A stretch of 64,000 bases of DNA from Prunus persica (taxonomy: Eukaryota; Streptophyta; Magnoliopsida; Rosales; Rosaceae), in NCBI RefSeq assembly GCF_000346465.2, contig NC_034012.1, positions 11,744,972 to 11,808,971 of the forward strand, written 5' to 3'. A program made the position numbers and the translations under genes. Positions within the stretch are counted from its first letter, which is position 1, and the number at the start of each line of letters is the position of its first letter. The notes below the pieces were generated by a model. The model saw only the letters and a program-made list of their open reading frames with translations. It did no database searches and was not told where the DNA came from. This document shows positions 33,464-44,599 of this stretch, in pieces.

Positions 33464-35928
33464 ATGGAGACAATTGTTATTCTCGTGTGCTACAATGAAA
33501 AATGGGTCACCTCGAAGAAGATGTGCAAATACAAAGGGGGTGACTCAAAAGGCTTAATAGTTCCACGGACCATCAAATTTGCTGAACTGTTGGACCGTGT
33601 GCATCAGATTGGTAATACAAACAGCAAGGAAGACAAGGTTTGCTTAAAATTCTCAATTTTGGTGGCCTCGAATGAGTGGAAGCACATAAAGATTGAGGAC
33701 GATGATGATGTCAATTTTTTTATGAAGTACAATTCCGAGGTAACACCTTCAAAACTAGCTCCCTTACTCGTGAGTATAGAAGATAGAGGACTGACAAATG
33801 ATGTAGTTCATAGTATGCATATCACGACAGATAGTAGTCGGATGGGTCATTCTTCAGTTGCCATTGTTGAAAGCAATGAAGTAACTTGGAATAATACAAA
33901 TGTCACTGATGTGGGAGGTGAAGTAGGGACAGATTTTATGGATATGATTGATTTTAGCGAGGTGAAGGAGATGCATGTGGTGATAATGGTACTGAAAGAA
34001 ATGAAGTGTCAGTGTACTCTACCCTTCATAATTTGGGCTGCTTGAACACAGCTGCCCAGTTGCCAATAATGCATTTAGGAGGAGAATCTGAACCCACTCG
34101 TCAACATTATTGGAGTCAAATGGGTGAACAAAATCGGTACAATGCAGCCGATGTAAATGATGAAGAAGCATATTTGGATAGCGGGTTTTCACGAAGTGAT
34201 TGGAATCCGAAAATTACAGTTGGGCAAATTTCCTCTAGTAAGAAAGCATTGTTGACGGAGTTACGGTTGACGACATTAAGAGGCCACTTTGAATTTGAGG
34301 TGCAATTCTCTTGCACTAAGAGGCTGCTTGTGCTTTGTTGTCAACGTCCATGCCCATGGCGGGTCCGAGCATCGAGAATTGGAGAATACAGCTTCATGAT
34401 TGTGAGGTTTACAACTGTCCATGAATGTGATTTGAGGTTCTTAAGTGACAAGCATCGTCAAGCAACCGCAGCACTTGTAGCCACTTCACTTAAAAGGAAG
34501 TTGAAGGATTCTCGGACAATATACACACCAAGTGACATTATGAGAGATGTGAAACACAACTTTGGTTGCACCATCCATTATTCGAAAGCTTGGAAAGCAA
34601 GGGAGTTAGCTCTATTGTCCATTAGAGGATCAGCGGAGGAGGCATATTATATCCTTCCAGCTTATTGCTATGAATTGGAGCGTATGAATCTCGGCACAAA
34701 AACACACATCCAAACTGATGAGAACAATCACTTTGTGTATTTATTTATGGCGGTTGGCTCATGTATTAGAGGGTTCCGTTCTTCCATGCGCCCAGTGATA
34801 GCCGTGGATGCCGCTCATTTAAAATCCAAGTACAAGGGTGTTATGTTTGTAGCAAATGCATTCGATGGTAATCGAAATATATATCCTCTTGCTTTTGGGA
34901 TCGGGGATTTGGAGACGGATGCATCATGGCATTGGTTTTTCACTAAACTTCATGAAGCCATTGGTGAGTGTCCCAATCTTGTTATTATTTATGATCGCAA
35001 TGTTAGCATAGAGAATGTGTGGAACAAAATTTTTCCAACTGCACAACATGGCATATGCTTTTATCATATGAAGGGGAACATGAAACGCACTTGCAAGTTG
35101 AAAAAGCGCGATCACATACTTATGCACTTTGAGCAGGTTGCGAAATCTTATTCCATTGTTGAATTTGATTGTCATTTTCGCAAGATCAAGTGAAAGGAAC
35201 ATGTTGCTCAATATCTTGAAGAGGCAGGGTTACATAAGTGGTCTAGAGCTCACATGGATGGACGCCGCTACAATGTAATGACAACAAATATTGCGAAGTC
35301 AATCAACTCAGTCCTTAGGTTTGCAAGGATGCTACCAGTGGTTCATTTGATAGGGGAAATTGTTAATCTCCTTGTGAAATGGTTCACCGAACGTCGTGAG
35401 TTGGCTTTGAATTGCACAACAACATTGTGCCCCAATTTTGGAGAGAAGAAGTTGAGGAACAGGTTGGAGGATGCTGCAAGGATGAATGTGGTTAAAGTAA
35501 ATAATGCATAGTTTAATGTTTTGGACAGTGATATGGACGGCCTCGTAGATTTGACGAACAACAGTTGTAGTTGTAGAAAGTTTCAGCTTGAGCAGCTACC
35601 TTGCAAGCATGTAGTTGCAGTTTGCCGCTTCTTGAAAGTAAATGTATACGCAAAGGCTTCTCGGTATTACACTCAAAAAACCTGGATGGATGCTTATTCG
35701 GATAGCATCTACCCGGTACAACCTCATGGAATATGGGATATTCCTGAAGATGTTCGAAGTCGAGTTGTGCTACCTCCCATGGCAAGGGTCATGCCAGGCA
35801 GATGAAAGAAAATAAGAATTCCCTCGCAAGGAGAGGGCACCATTAGAAGAAAGTGCTCAAGGTGTGGTTCCGCAGGCCACAATAAAAGCACCTGTAAAAA
35901 CAATATTCCATTGCGCAATGTATCTTAG
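33464..35928 (+). pseudogene. MuDR-type transposase, disrupted
   Basis: The frame begins METIVILVCYNEKW after a leader acceptor, the usual N-terminus of plant MULE transposases. A one-base deletion near 33963 shifts the frame, which continues at 34006 with the MuDR DNA-binding domain (LRGHFEFEVQFSC...CPWRVRAS), the MULE catalytic domain (VIAVDAAHLKSKYKGVM and DLETDASWHWFF) and a SWIM zinc finger at about 35560-35625 (CxC...CKH). Stops interrupt the same frame at 35191 (TGA), 35509 (TAG) and 35803 (TGA); beyond the last a CCHC knuckle (CSRCGSAGHNKSTC) ends at 35928. The domains otherwise keep their order and length, so decay is recent. It would have cut and joined MULE ends. Confidence 0.92.
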
Positions 35929-36039
35929 ACAATATGATTTGTGTTGCTTTGGTAGGTCATGTAAACTCTACTTTTATTTGTGGTGGGTTTCGTGTTATGT
36001 TGAATGGGAATTCTTTTAAATTTGCATAATTTGGGTTGC

Positions 36040-36130
36040 ATTGCTACAGCATGCTGTATTGCTGACAGATTGCTATTATATTGAACTTTTATTGTACTGG
36101 TATTGCTTCCAGATTGCTATTATAATTTGA
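36040..36130 (+). repeat. TATTGCT-type degenerate repeat, MULE interior
   Basis: Short stretch of TATTGCTGAC / ATTGCTATTATATTG-like units with roughly 10-12 bp spacing, just after the transposase. Similar patches occur at 33320-33440, 37340-37405 and 40560-40800, and inverted at 49270-49370. Confidence 0.6.
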
Positions 36131-36209
36131 GTGTGAAATTAAAGGGACTAGAATGTAATTCCAAATGGATCCAAAACATTAAAGTTCTTAGAATTCCTAT
36201 ATTACACAG

Positions 36210-37091
36210 TTACTGTGATACTTCGACTATACCTTCTTTTCTTATTACAAATTCGGCCGATGCATAGGCCAGATGTGGGGCAAATACAAGGTGAAATGTC
36301 CTATGTGTTTGACTACATATACTTGTTGAAGGAGCATTACGAATGTTAACCTCAATAGATTGCTCATGTCTTGCCAAGAACACTCTTGAATTTATGCAAT
36401 GTGCCCAAGCCAGTCCCAAAGTTGGACTCACTCGTCTGCCTGATGTGTCCAGGGACTCCAAGTTTCCCAACCTCACCCCATTCACTTTATCATGTGGCCC
36501 AATAAAATCCACCACTTGGTTGGTGACAACCACCGCCAACCCAAACTTATTTGCTAAACCCTTCAATGTCCCAGATATGTTGAAGAACATTTCAGACTGC
36601 CGTTTCAAATTTGCCGGTGTTGTCTGATACTGTGATCGGAACAATGCAGCAATGGAATCAATGACAATGAGTTTCACAGGTAGGCGGGTGTGATCAATGG
36701 CAATAAATGCTTCTATGTCTCCAAGGACATGGATGAGTTGTTGAGCATCATGAACACCATGAACATATATGTCTTCCAATGGCTCCAACCTTATTAAGTT
36801 GGGGTATGATGCATGATAAAGGTTGCCTAGTTGTTGCAATCGACGAAATGGGAAGCTGAATTCTGTGAATATGTAGACGGAGGAGCCCCCTAGTCCGCCA
36901 TGTCAGGGTGGGAACTGAGCTCGTACCGTAAGTTGGAGACAAAGCTGCGTCTTCCCGGAACCACTCTCCCCTACCAATTCTGTTATGGAGTTGCAGGGTA
37001 TCCCACCCCCCAAGCAGTCATCTAGTATTGGGCATCCAATGGATAATTTAGGAGTTGAAAGAGGAAGGAGCATGAGGTTTTGGGGTGTCAT
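36210..37091 (-). pseudogene. XRCC3: XRCC3-like RAD51 paralogue copy inside the MULE
   Basis: XRCC3 acts with RAD51C in homologous recombination. On the minus strand one frame of 293 codons runs from MTPQNLMLLPLSTPK to GIVEVSQ, which is about the length of plant XRCC3, with no intron. It contains Walker A (GESGSGKTQ), a Walker B-type LIVIDSIAALFRS, and VVVTNQVVDF, all in the RecA-fold order. A single in-frame TGA at 36903-36905 interrupts it after residue 62; the frame continues intact (HGGLGGSSVYIF). The stop would remove everything after Walker A; the next Met could restart a fragment lacking Walker A. Its position between MULE ends, antisense to the transposase, marks it as captured. Lack of introns suggests a retrocopy if the host gene has introns. 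Confidence 0.85.
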
Positions 37092-37512
37092 GTTTGTATA
37101 ATTTAGTGGGGGATGTGATGGTGCTACAAGGCATGCGTTATATATATATAGAGTTCATTTTGAAGGTCTGTACTGTAGGCCATATGTCTTTTAAGGGATG
37201 TATAATTCATTCTTTTTCCAGGTTGTAATTACTTTTTTGTTTATTTATTAGTATTTTTTTGGACCAAATAATTTAAAAAACATTCTGATGCAGTACGTAC
37301 TATAATAGGATCATATTGTAACTCTATCATCACTCTATTGTACTCTTATTGACATAATATTGCCATTATTCGCATGTTTATTGTATAGTTATTGCTGCTA
37401 TATCGCCACTGAACTGGACAACAACAGGCCACCCCATCGTTACATAATACAAAAATACGCCACCTCATAGTTCCATTTCCCTGCTGTTGATAAATTCGAA
37501 GTTGCATACTCT
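37092..37512. other. Spacer within the MULE
   Basis: Divides the XRCC3 copy from the unknown frame at 37513. Holds a short TA run (37140-37151) and a TATTG-type repeat patch at 37340-37405. No gene seen. Confidence 0.5.
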
Positions 37513-37983
37513 TCAATTGCGGTGACCGCGACCCATGAAATTCATGACCCCGGCCACAGTGATGTTGGCCCAGTTTCCTGCCGAATCCACTATTTTTGCA
37601 AACTTACGAAATAGTTCGAATCCGCTTTCCACTTCTTCTTGCTTCAACTTGGCCATTGCTTCTGATTCCTTGAATACCATAATTGCAGTGGCAGGGGCAA
37701 TTTCAATTTTTGCTTTCATTGTCTTTATATGTAGGAGATGCATGCGCGCATGATAACGAGAGCGAATTGTGCGGTTTTTTATGACACCCCATCTAGCTTG
37801 GCCCTCCACAATTTTTGAAACTATGTCTGCATGAAGGTTTTTCTAAAACATGGTATTGCCTCGACATTGCTGCATGCCATGGACCAAGTCTGCAGGGAGT
37901 GAATTGGGTGACTTAGCTTGTGTTTCAATCTCCCCTCCTTCAGTAATTGAAAGCGTTGGGTTTGGTGTGAGGTTATGGTCCAT
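37513..37983 (-). pseudogene. Unknown small protein A, related to the frame at 39849-40448
   Basis: From an ATG at 37983 the minus-strand frame gives about 156 residues with one in-frame TAG (near 37850). The second half is lysine- and glutamate-rich and probably helical, ending FRKFAKIVDSAGNWANITVA and VMNFMGRGHRN. This end aligns with the end of the frame at 39849-40448 (FEMFRDYASVI...NWSEIDVAGVWQVL): shared aromatic-x-x-F-x-x-a, NW, and I-x-VAGV. I do not recognise the family. Both lie in the MULE and point away from each other. Function unknown; a coiled-coil role is inference from composition. Confidence 0.6.
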
Positions 37984-38349
37984 GGTCTTCGATATTTATT
38001 GTAGCCTGGTGTACAACTTAATTGGAAAAAAAGGGGACTAAATGCGATGTGAGTGAAATCAGTGGGGAAGGTAATGGCTGTAAGCAGGAGTTAATGTGAT
38101 GGAAGTTTTCATTTCAAACAGCTGGATTGATTAATATAGGCAGGTTTTAATGACCTAGAGTAACTCAAAGAGTTATTGGCAGGAGGGATTAGGGGGGGCA
38201 ATTGGCAGGAGGGATTGGCGGGAGTCTTAGGCGGGATAGTATTTGGCGGGAGTTATTACCCAGTTGACTGTATGCCTTTTTGTAATATATTTGTATGTTG
38301 GACGTTCTGAACTTGGTAATTTTCCCATTATGTAATTCAAATAAGGGAT
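37984..38349. other. Possible promoter of frame A
   Basis: The region between the start of frame A and the TTTTCCAA array holds GGCGGGA/GGCAGGAGGGATT repeats (about 38150-38250), a small G-rich tandem cluster. No coding frame. Confidence 0.5.
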
Positions 38350-39430
38350 TTGCCTATTTGCCTAATTGACCAACTCATTCAAATTGACCAATATGGTTAT
38401 TGTCTTATTTCTCATTTCAGCAATCTCAATTCGTTTCCATTTTTCCATTATTCATATTTTCCTATTTTCCATGTGTCATCCAATTTTCCAATTTTCCAAT
38501 TTTTCATTATTTTTGCCTATTTTTTCCTATTCCCTATTTTCCTATTGTGCAATTTCCCAAGTTTCCTTTTGTTCTATTTCCAGTTTTCCAATTTTTCAAT
38601 GTTCCCATTTTCCCATTATGTAATTAAAAAAAGTTGCCTACTTTGCCTAATTCAGAAAGTAATTAAAATTGTCCAATATGGTAATTGTCTTATTTCCCAT
38701 TTCCACAATTTCAATTCGTTTCCAATTTTCTTATTTTCCATGTGTCCCTGTTTCCTATTTCCATTTTTCAAATTTTAAGTTTTTGTCCAATTATCCAATA
38801 TTCTTTTTTCCAATTGGACTATTTTCTAAGTTTCCTTTTTTTCCTATTTCCAATTTTCCAATTTTTCAATTTGCTAACTTTCCTTTTGTTCTATTTCCAA
38901 TTTTGCTATTTTCCAAGTTGCCTTATTTCCTATTTTTCAATTATCCAGTTATCCAATATTCCAATTTTCCAATTATCCAATTTTCAATTTTCCAATTTGC
39001 GAATTTGCCTATCTTCCAAGTGTCCTTTTTTCCTATTTTCTATTTCGAATTTTCGAATTTTCATGTTTTCAGAGTTTTCGTTTTTTCCTTTTTCCTATTT
39101 TCCTATTTTCCAAGTTTCCTTTTGTCCAATTTTAAATTTTCCAATTTTCCAATTACCCAAATTTCCTATTTCCAATTTCCAAATTTCCTATTTTCCAAGT
39201 GTCCTTTTTTCCTTTTTCCAATTTTTCAATTTTTCAAGTGTCATTTTATCCTATTGCCTAGTTTCCTCTTTCCAATTTTTCCTTTTTTCCTATTTCCAAT
39301 TTTTCAATTTTCCAAATTTCCAACTTTCCATTTTTTTGTATTTCCGATTTTCCAATTTTCCTTTTGTTCTATTTCCAATTTTCCAATTTTCCAATTTTCC
39401 AATTTTCCAATTTTCCAATTTTCTGTTCTG
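38350..39430. repeat. 1.1-kb degenerate TTTTCCAA(T) array
   Basis: The + strand is an almost unbroken series of TTCC, TTTTCCAAT and TTTCCTATT units of 8-11 bp, most regular at the end (TTTTCCAATTTTCCAATTTTCC, 39370-39425). Strong strand asymmetry: pyrimidine-rich with T and C on +, nearly no G. It opens long Phe/Pro/Ile/Ser frames in all forward phases (up to 260 codons), which is a compositional effect and not a protein. It lies between the divergent frames A and B. Confidence 0.9.
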
Positions 39431-39848
39431 AAATTCGCAATAAATGCTTAGTTACATAGTCCTATTTTGGGTTGAAATCCACAATTTCCAATTCCCATTA
39501 AGGTTTGCTTTTTTGTCGTTTGGAAGCCAATTTTATTATTGTTAATGTAATGTTGTACTGCTGTAAATTACAGCCAAGGAGTTAATGGTGTAGTTTGCAA
39601 TCCCATCAATTGAATGCACCAACTAAATACCCAATATACTTCATATCAGTTCGTACATATAACTGAACCTTCCTATATAGAACTGCAACAGAGCCACCTT
39701 CTTAACGGGAAAGGTAATTAGTCTTACTGAAACGCAAATATTTTCCACTAAAGCTAACCATATTGTCGTTTACAACTGGAGACTGAATGTACCTTTATTT
39801 GTTTTGTTGCAGGTAACAGCTGTGAATTATCCCCAGCAATACTTAAAG
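39431..39848. other. Upstream region of frame B
   Basis: No separate gene. A TTGTTTTGTTGCAG acceptor-like sequence ends at 39813, so the start codon of frame B at 39849 probably lies in a second exon with the first exon non-coding, as for the transposase. Confidence 0.45.
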
Positions 39849-40448
39849 ATGTCGGATGTACGCCCTCCAAACGAGCATGTCAGTTACCCGGGGGACCAGC
39901 CGTGGCATGTGCCATTCCCATCTCCACCTCGGACTCTCAATCATGATCCCACTTCATCTGGAAGTGAGGCTGAGAGCAATGATCCGATTGACAAAATCTC
40001 TGCCGTCAAGCACCACCTCCAATATATGTCAAAGGCAACGGATTGGTGGGAGAGTAAGTGCGATATTCATGGCCAAGTTATGGGAAACTTGGCCAACAAG
40101 TTGAACAAAGCATACGCTGGAGAGGTGAAGCAAACTATAAAAGCAAAAAGTTGGAGCAAAGAGTTAGAGTCCTTGAAGTTGAAACTGGAAGAGAGAAAGA
40201 AAAATGCCATCGAAAAATTCACACAATCTGAAGAATATAACCATGAAATGGTTGAATGTTTCAACAATGACTTCGAAATGTTCCGAGATTATGCTTCGGT
40301 CATCTCACCAGACTACAATTGGAGTGAAATTGATGTAGCAGGTGTCTGGCAGGTGCTGAATATGGGTGTTGAGGGAATGGCTCATCATAGCCTTGTGCAT
40401 GCAGCGAGGAGAAAGGACAAAGACATGGATCTTTTGATGGACCTGTAG
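39849..40448 (+). CDS. Unknown 199-residue coiled-coil protein B, uninterrupted
   Basis: The frame starts MSDVRPPNEHVSYPG and ends MDLLMDL; there is no lesion. Residues 1-55 are Pro/Ser-rich and probably disordered. Residues 56-80 include YMSKATDWWESKCDIHGQVM. Residues 85-140 are strongly helical (KQTIKAKSWSKELESLKLKL) and likely form a coiled coil. The end, CFNNDFEMFRDYASVI to NWSEIDVAGVWQVL, is shared with frame A at 37513-37983. An upstream in-frame ATG at 39804 lies in the putative intron, so 39849 is preferred. It is the only non-transposase frame of the MULE without stops or shifts. No family recognised; it may be a gene particular to this MULE lineage. Confidence 0.6.
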   Translation: MSDVRPPNEHVSYPGDQPWHVPFPSPPRTLNHDPTSSGSEAESNDPIDKISAVKHHLQYMSKATDWWESKCDIHGQVMGNLANKLNKAYAGEVKQTIKAKSWSKELESLKLKLEERKKNAIEKFTQSEEYNHEMVECFNNDFEMFRDYASVISPDYNWSEIDVAGVWQVLNMGVEGMAHHSLVHAARRKDKDMDLLMDL

Positions 40449-40559
40449 TAACGGTGAGTGCTGCTTCAGTTCATCTCACCCGAGTACATGGATCTTTTGT
40501 TGCCTTCATTTTTCCTTCGCGGGATAGTATTGTTAAGGTTCGGTGGCGATTTCTTTTGC

Positions 40560-40800
40560 ATGTGTAAAATGTTGTCTGTAATGTGTATGTATTGTATGTA
40601 GATTGACTTAATATTGTAGTTCTATTGCATTTATATTGCCTTAATATTGCCTTTGTATTGCATAGATAGTGTATGCATATTGCCACCTATTGGATGTATA
40701 TTGTAAAACTATTGCTATCGTATTGCCCTTATATTGCTCTAATATTGCCCCTATAGTGCACCTATATTGACCTAATATTTCTCTTATATCGTATGTCAAT
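40560..40800 (+). repeat. TATTGCC-type degenerate array after frame B
   Basis: About eighteen imperfect units of 10-13 bp built around TATATTGCC / AATATTGCT. Largest of the patches of this motif in the MULE. It begins about 110 bp after the stop of frame B, so it may be part of its 3' untranslated region. Confidence 0.8.
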
Positions 40801-42010
40801 GGCATATGCTCTAATAAGTCTCCACTTCGTTGAAAGTAATCTTGAATTCAAATATGACGGACACGACAATTGTTATCCATCCTTATATTACCATGAATTG
40901 ATTTGGACCTTTCAAATGATAGTTGGAGTTGCACATGGATTCATATTCAAAAGGAAAGTAATTCTCTTCCTCAATGAATTGTCGTTCAAAAGAAGGCAGC
41001 TATCAAATATTGGGTACAAAAATGCAACATCCACGGTAAATTAATTGGGCACAAACCACATATTACAAAACCAGGATGATTTTTGGCATGCTTGAAAAGA
41101 GAAGGGCCAAATACAATAGAAAAGAAAATCCATTCAAGCTTGTACAATGGAATGCACAATAACCCTTTTACATGTCCTTCCAACACTAGTGTTTTGCCTA
41201 CTTTAGAGTCGCAGGAGGAGAGCATATTGCCATTGTGCAATTCGAGGGGGCAGTCAATTTGGAATGGTGGCATAAACATGTTTACTCCACGGATCACCTC
41301 TATGGGACAGAGCTTCCTTCTTCCCTTGTCGTCTGTAGGTTTCAACTTCACACTTTTTATATACATGTATGAGAACTTGTGGCTATTTATTTATGGCCTT
41401 CTAACACTTGTTCTGCCATTCCAAAGTGGGTTGGAGACTTTTTGAGTTGAATGACTGGAAAGACTTCAGATGACAAAAACTAGAGATTTTGAAGAAAAAG
41501 GGTTACCAAGAACATAAGTCATGCCCACAAAATAAACTAAACATGCTATAAGCTCCACAGTAATATTTACTTCATCTCCATAATCAGAATATTGGGGAAA
41601 AAATACCACGGAGAAATACGTGAAATGAAAAACAACTCAGCAGTTACTGTGAGATTGTGTACATAAAACTTGGAACAACCAAACCGATTAAAGCTAAGCC
41701 ATCTCATACGTACACCTACATCAAATAACAGTGTATGGTCATCTTGTTTAGAATATTGCAATCAACACTTGGTTGAGACTGACCTGCAAAAACAACTGGG
41801 TTAAGTACAGATGAAGCCACTTATGAAGGGCAGTTCCAGAATTAAGACCTATGTTAATTTGTAATTGCCACCGAATCAGTTCATAGTGCCAAATGCATCT
41901 ACCGGGCACACAGATATGACCAACGAAAAGAAAAGAAAGCAAAGTAAAAAAGAAAAAGAGGCATGCCATAAATGGCAACTCAGCAGAAATCATCAGATAT
42001 GCATACAAGC
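40801..42010. other. MULE interior without recognised genes
   Basis: The 126-codon minus-strand frame at 40986-41366 and its neighbours do not resemble a family I know and have no splice-supported partners. The stretch could be intron or 3' part of the captured DUF1664 gene. Left as unassigned. Confidence 0.4.
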
Positions 42011-42323
42011 NNNNNNNNNNNNNNNNNNNNNNNNNNNNNNNNNNNNNNNNNNNNNNNNNNNNNNNNNNNNNNNNNNNNNNNNNNNNNNNNNNNNNNNNNN
42101 NNNNNNNNNNNNNNNNNNNNNNNNNNNNNNNNNNNNNNNNNNNNNNNNNNNNNNNNNNNNNNNNNNNNNNNNNNNNNNNNNNNNNNNNNNNNNNNNNNNN
42201 NNNNNNNNNNNNNNNNNNNNNNNNNNNNNNNNNNNNNNNNNNNNNNNNNNNNNNNNNNNNNNNNNNNNNNNNNNNNNNNNNNNNNNNNNNNNNNNNNNNN
42301 NNNNNNNNNNNNNNNNNNNNNNN
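42011..42323. other. Assembly gap (313 N)
   Basis: Unresolved bases inside the MULE. Open frames drawn through the Ns are meaningless. The gap may hide the 3' end of the DUF1664 fragment. Confidence 1.
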
Positions 42324-42721
42324 CATTTGGTTTAAACACAACATGTGATTAGTAACATTTAGTTTTACCCTTTTATTCTTATTTTCTTCGTTCAAACATG
42401 GTGGTGAGACAAGCTCCAAACCATCCCATCATATAAAGCAAAACTCATACAATATTTATAGATGCAAAAGTTATATATTTTATATATATGCATCATCCGC
42501 ATTGCTTGAAATTACAAATTCACGTTCACATATTACTTTCCACAAGCGCACAGACTAACAATAATACTAATCAACCAACCAGCTGTGACATTCCTCCTAT
42601 TACTTCCATATTGATAATGTCAGAAGTTTCATCGATAAGCCTCATCAAACTAGAAGTTTTTTAATTTGAATTATGAATTCAGAACTAAAAGCTCATGATA
42701 TGCAGAAAATGACATACATTG

Positions 42722-43984
42722 TCCAGAATTGACTTTCGATATATTTCTGCTCTAGCAATTTATCGTCCAAATTCTGGACTCTCTATGTCAGGTGCTTCTT
42801 TGTGTTCTGTCCAGCATAAGAATGTTTAATACTGTGATTTCAATTGTTTATACAAATTCTATAAGTAATATTGATCAGTGCTGTAAATCTATTTGATGTT
42901 GGGAACAAACATGGTCCCATTAACAGAAACTCAAACAAAACAGGAATTTTTTTTTTTTTGGCATAGACAGCTGAAAAGAAACTTACAGCAATAGCCTCTG
43001 TCACGCTCTCCAGATGTTTATGCTAGTTTGAAACAGCAGTAGTCATACTACGCTTTGTCACATACAAAAGATCTGACAATTTTAGACCCTAACCATTTGT
43101 GAAGAGCAAATATTAGATTTGCTTAAAGAAGACAACAACTCACAGAACCAATGGATGAAATAATATGAACATAAATATATCATCTGGATACCTTCCACCA
43201 CATGTAACCATAACCCAATGCCCCCAAGGTAGCTGTTGGCATTATTAGTGATGTCAAACCTATTACAAAAATCAAAGAAAAAATATAACCAAGTATAAAA
43301 TGTTTCTATTGCATTATGAAATACATACGTGTAAGGAATTAATCGTTTTACAACTTAACCAAAAAGTAAGGGCAGGAGCATGCATTCATTGAGTGGTTAT
43401 AAGCAAGAGGAAAAAGCACAAAGCATGCTAAGAATTCATTTGAACACAGAAGAGAAAGTAAACTACCTTGCAATTTGGCTGTCATTCCCCTTTAGGACGG
43501 CTCTCTGTAGTGATGAGCCAAGTTGCCGGACCTCAGCTGCCAGTCGGCGCACCTAAAACAAAGTAACACAGGAAAATTGATATCCATTACAAAAAACAAA
43601 AATTGAACACGAGAAAGCATCCTTCGACACTAAATTTATAGCAGTTTTTCCAATACCTGTGATGCAATCGCATAAAAGTCACCTTCTGATTGTTCTCCGG
43701 TTCTATTGAACAAAGGCTGCAAACAAAACAGAAATAAACACAAATCCATCAATTTTTTGAGCAACAAGACACAAGCTCCTAAATAAATAAACTATCTAAC
43801 TGATCAAAACCCTAGTTTACCAAATGCATTACAAAATTGAAAACTAATACAAAAATAACACCAAATACAAATGTTCTGCGAGTTCCATTAGCAAAGCAGA
43901 GTACAAATCATGAAAATGGTACCTGAAGTTCACCGATCAATTCAGATAATTTACCATTCTTACGCAGGATGGTGCTAGTATACC
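42722..43984 (-). pseudogene. Captured DUF1664-family gene fragment with introns
   Basis: Minus-strand exons with GT-AG borders: 43923-43984 (GYTSTILRKNGKLSELIGEL), 43657-43716 (FNRTGEQSEGDFYAIASQ), 43467-43552 (VRRLAAEVRQLGSSLQRAVL), 43192-43260 (TSLIMPTATLGALGYGYMWW), 42987-43089 (SDLLYVTKRSMTTAV...HKHLESVTEAI) and about 42722-42790 (VQNLDDKLLEQKYIESQ). Their order and content match plant DUF1664 proteins, which have a small hydrophobic segment (GALGYGYMWW) and a coiled coil; cellular role unknown to me. Exon 5 has an in-frame TAG (near 43037), and the first coding exon and the C-terminus are not in view. Because introns are kept, genomic DNA and not cDNA was captured. Confidence 0.82.
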
Positions 43985-44599
43985 CTGCACAAAGAGAACA
44001 ATCACTCAGATCGAATACAGCTAAATACACAAGGAAACTAATCCAGTATGCAAGCTGAAAGAGGAGTGATTGGTACCTACTCCAGCTAAGATCAGCAAAC
44101 ACAGTATGAGGTTCCAAATTTAAATAACAACATAATGCTAAGCAGAAAAGTGGAATTGCTGCCGAAATTATTTAAAACGAACTAAGTCAAAACTAAATGG
44201 AGAAATGTTAACAAAGTTGTATGCTTCAGTAAGTCCAGTAATAGATTCCCAAAACCACAGAGAAAAAATGTGAACAATGGCTACAAAAGCATCCATAAAG
44301 AGCAACTATATTTATATATGGAGGTGTACAAAATAGTTAACCTTCAAAATCGAAACAGTGTGTGTGCCATGTAAGGCAATTAGCCACTGCTTCTAGACTG
44401 TACAATATTACACCTCACAATAATAACTAAACCAACTAGCTCTAGCAAAAAGGCAGGATGACCATATAAAGTACCCCCAGCAAAGCATCTACGTCTGCAT
44501 CTTCATATAAAGGAGTTCCTGACATAAGTAATGAGCAAAGTGAATTCCCAAGTCCAGAGTGAGGTGAATTCACGGACATTAAGACATTTACCTCATAAA
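43985..44599. other. Spacer between DUF1664 fragment and C48 gene
   Basis: Could be the 5' intron of the DUF1664 fragment; no coding exon recognised. AT-rich with no clear repeat. Confidence 0.4.

Noticed and set aside
38350..39451. Long Phe/Pro/Ile/Ser-rich open frames (up to 260 codons) that look like a membrane protein
   Set aside because: They appear in all three forward phases because the DNA is a TTTTCCAA array without stop codons. No start context or homology.
41748..42419. Long open frames across 42011-42323
   Set aside because: They run through Ns of an assembly gap.
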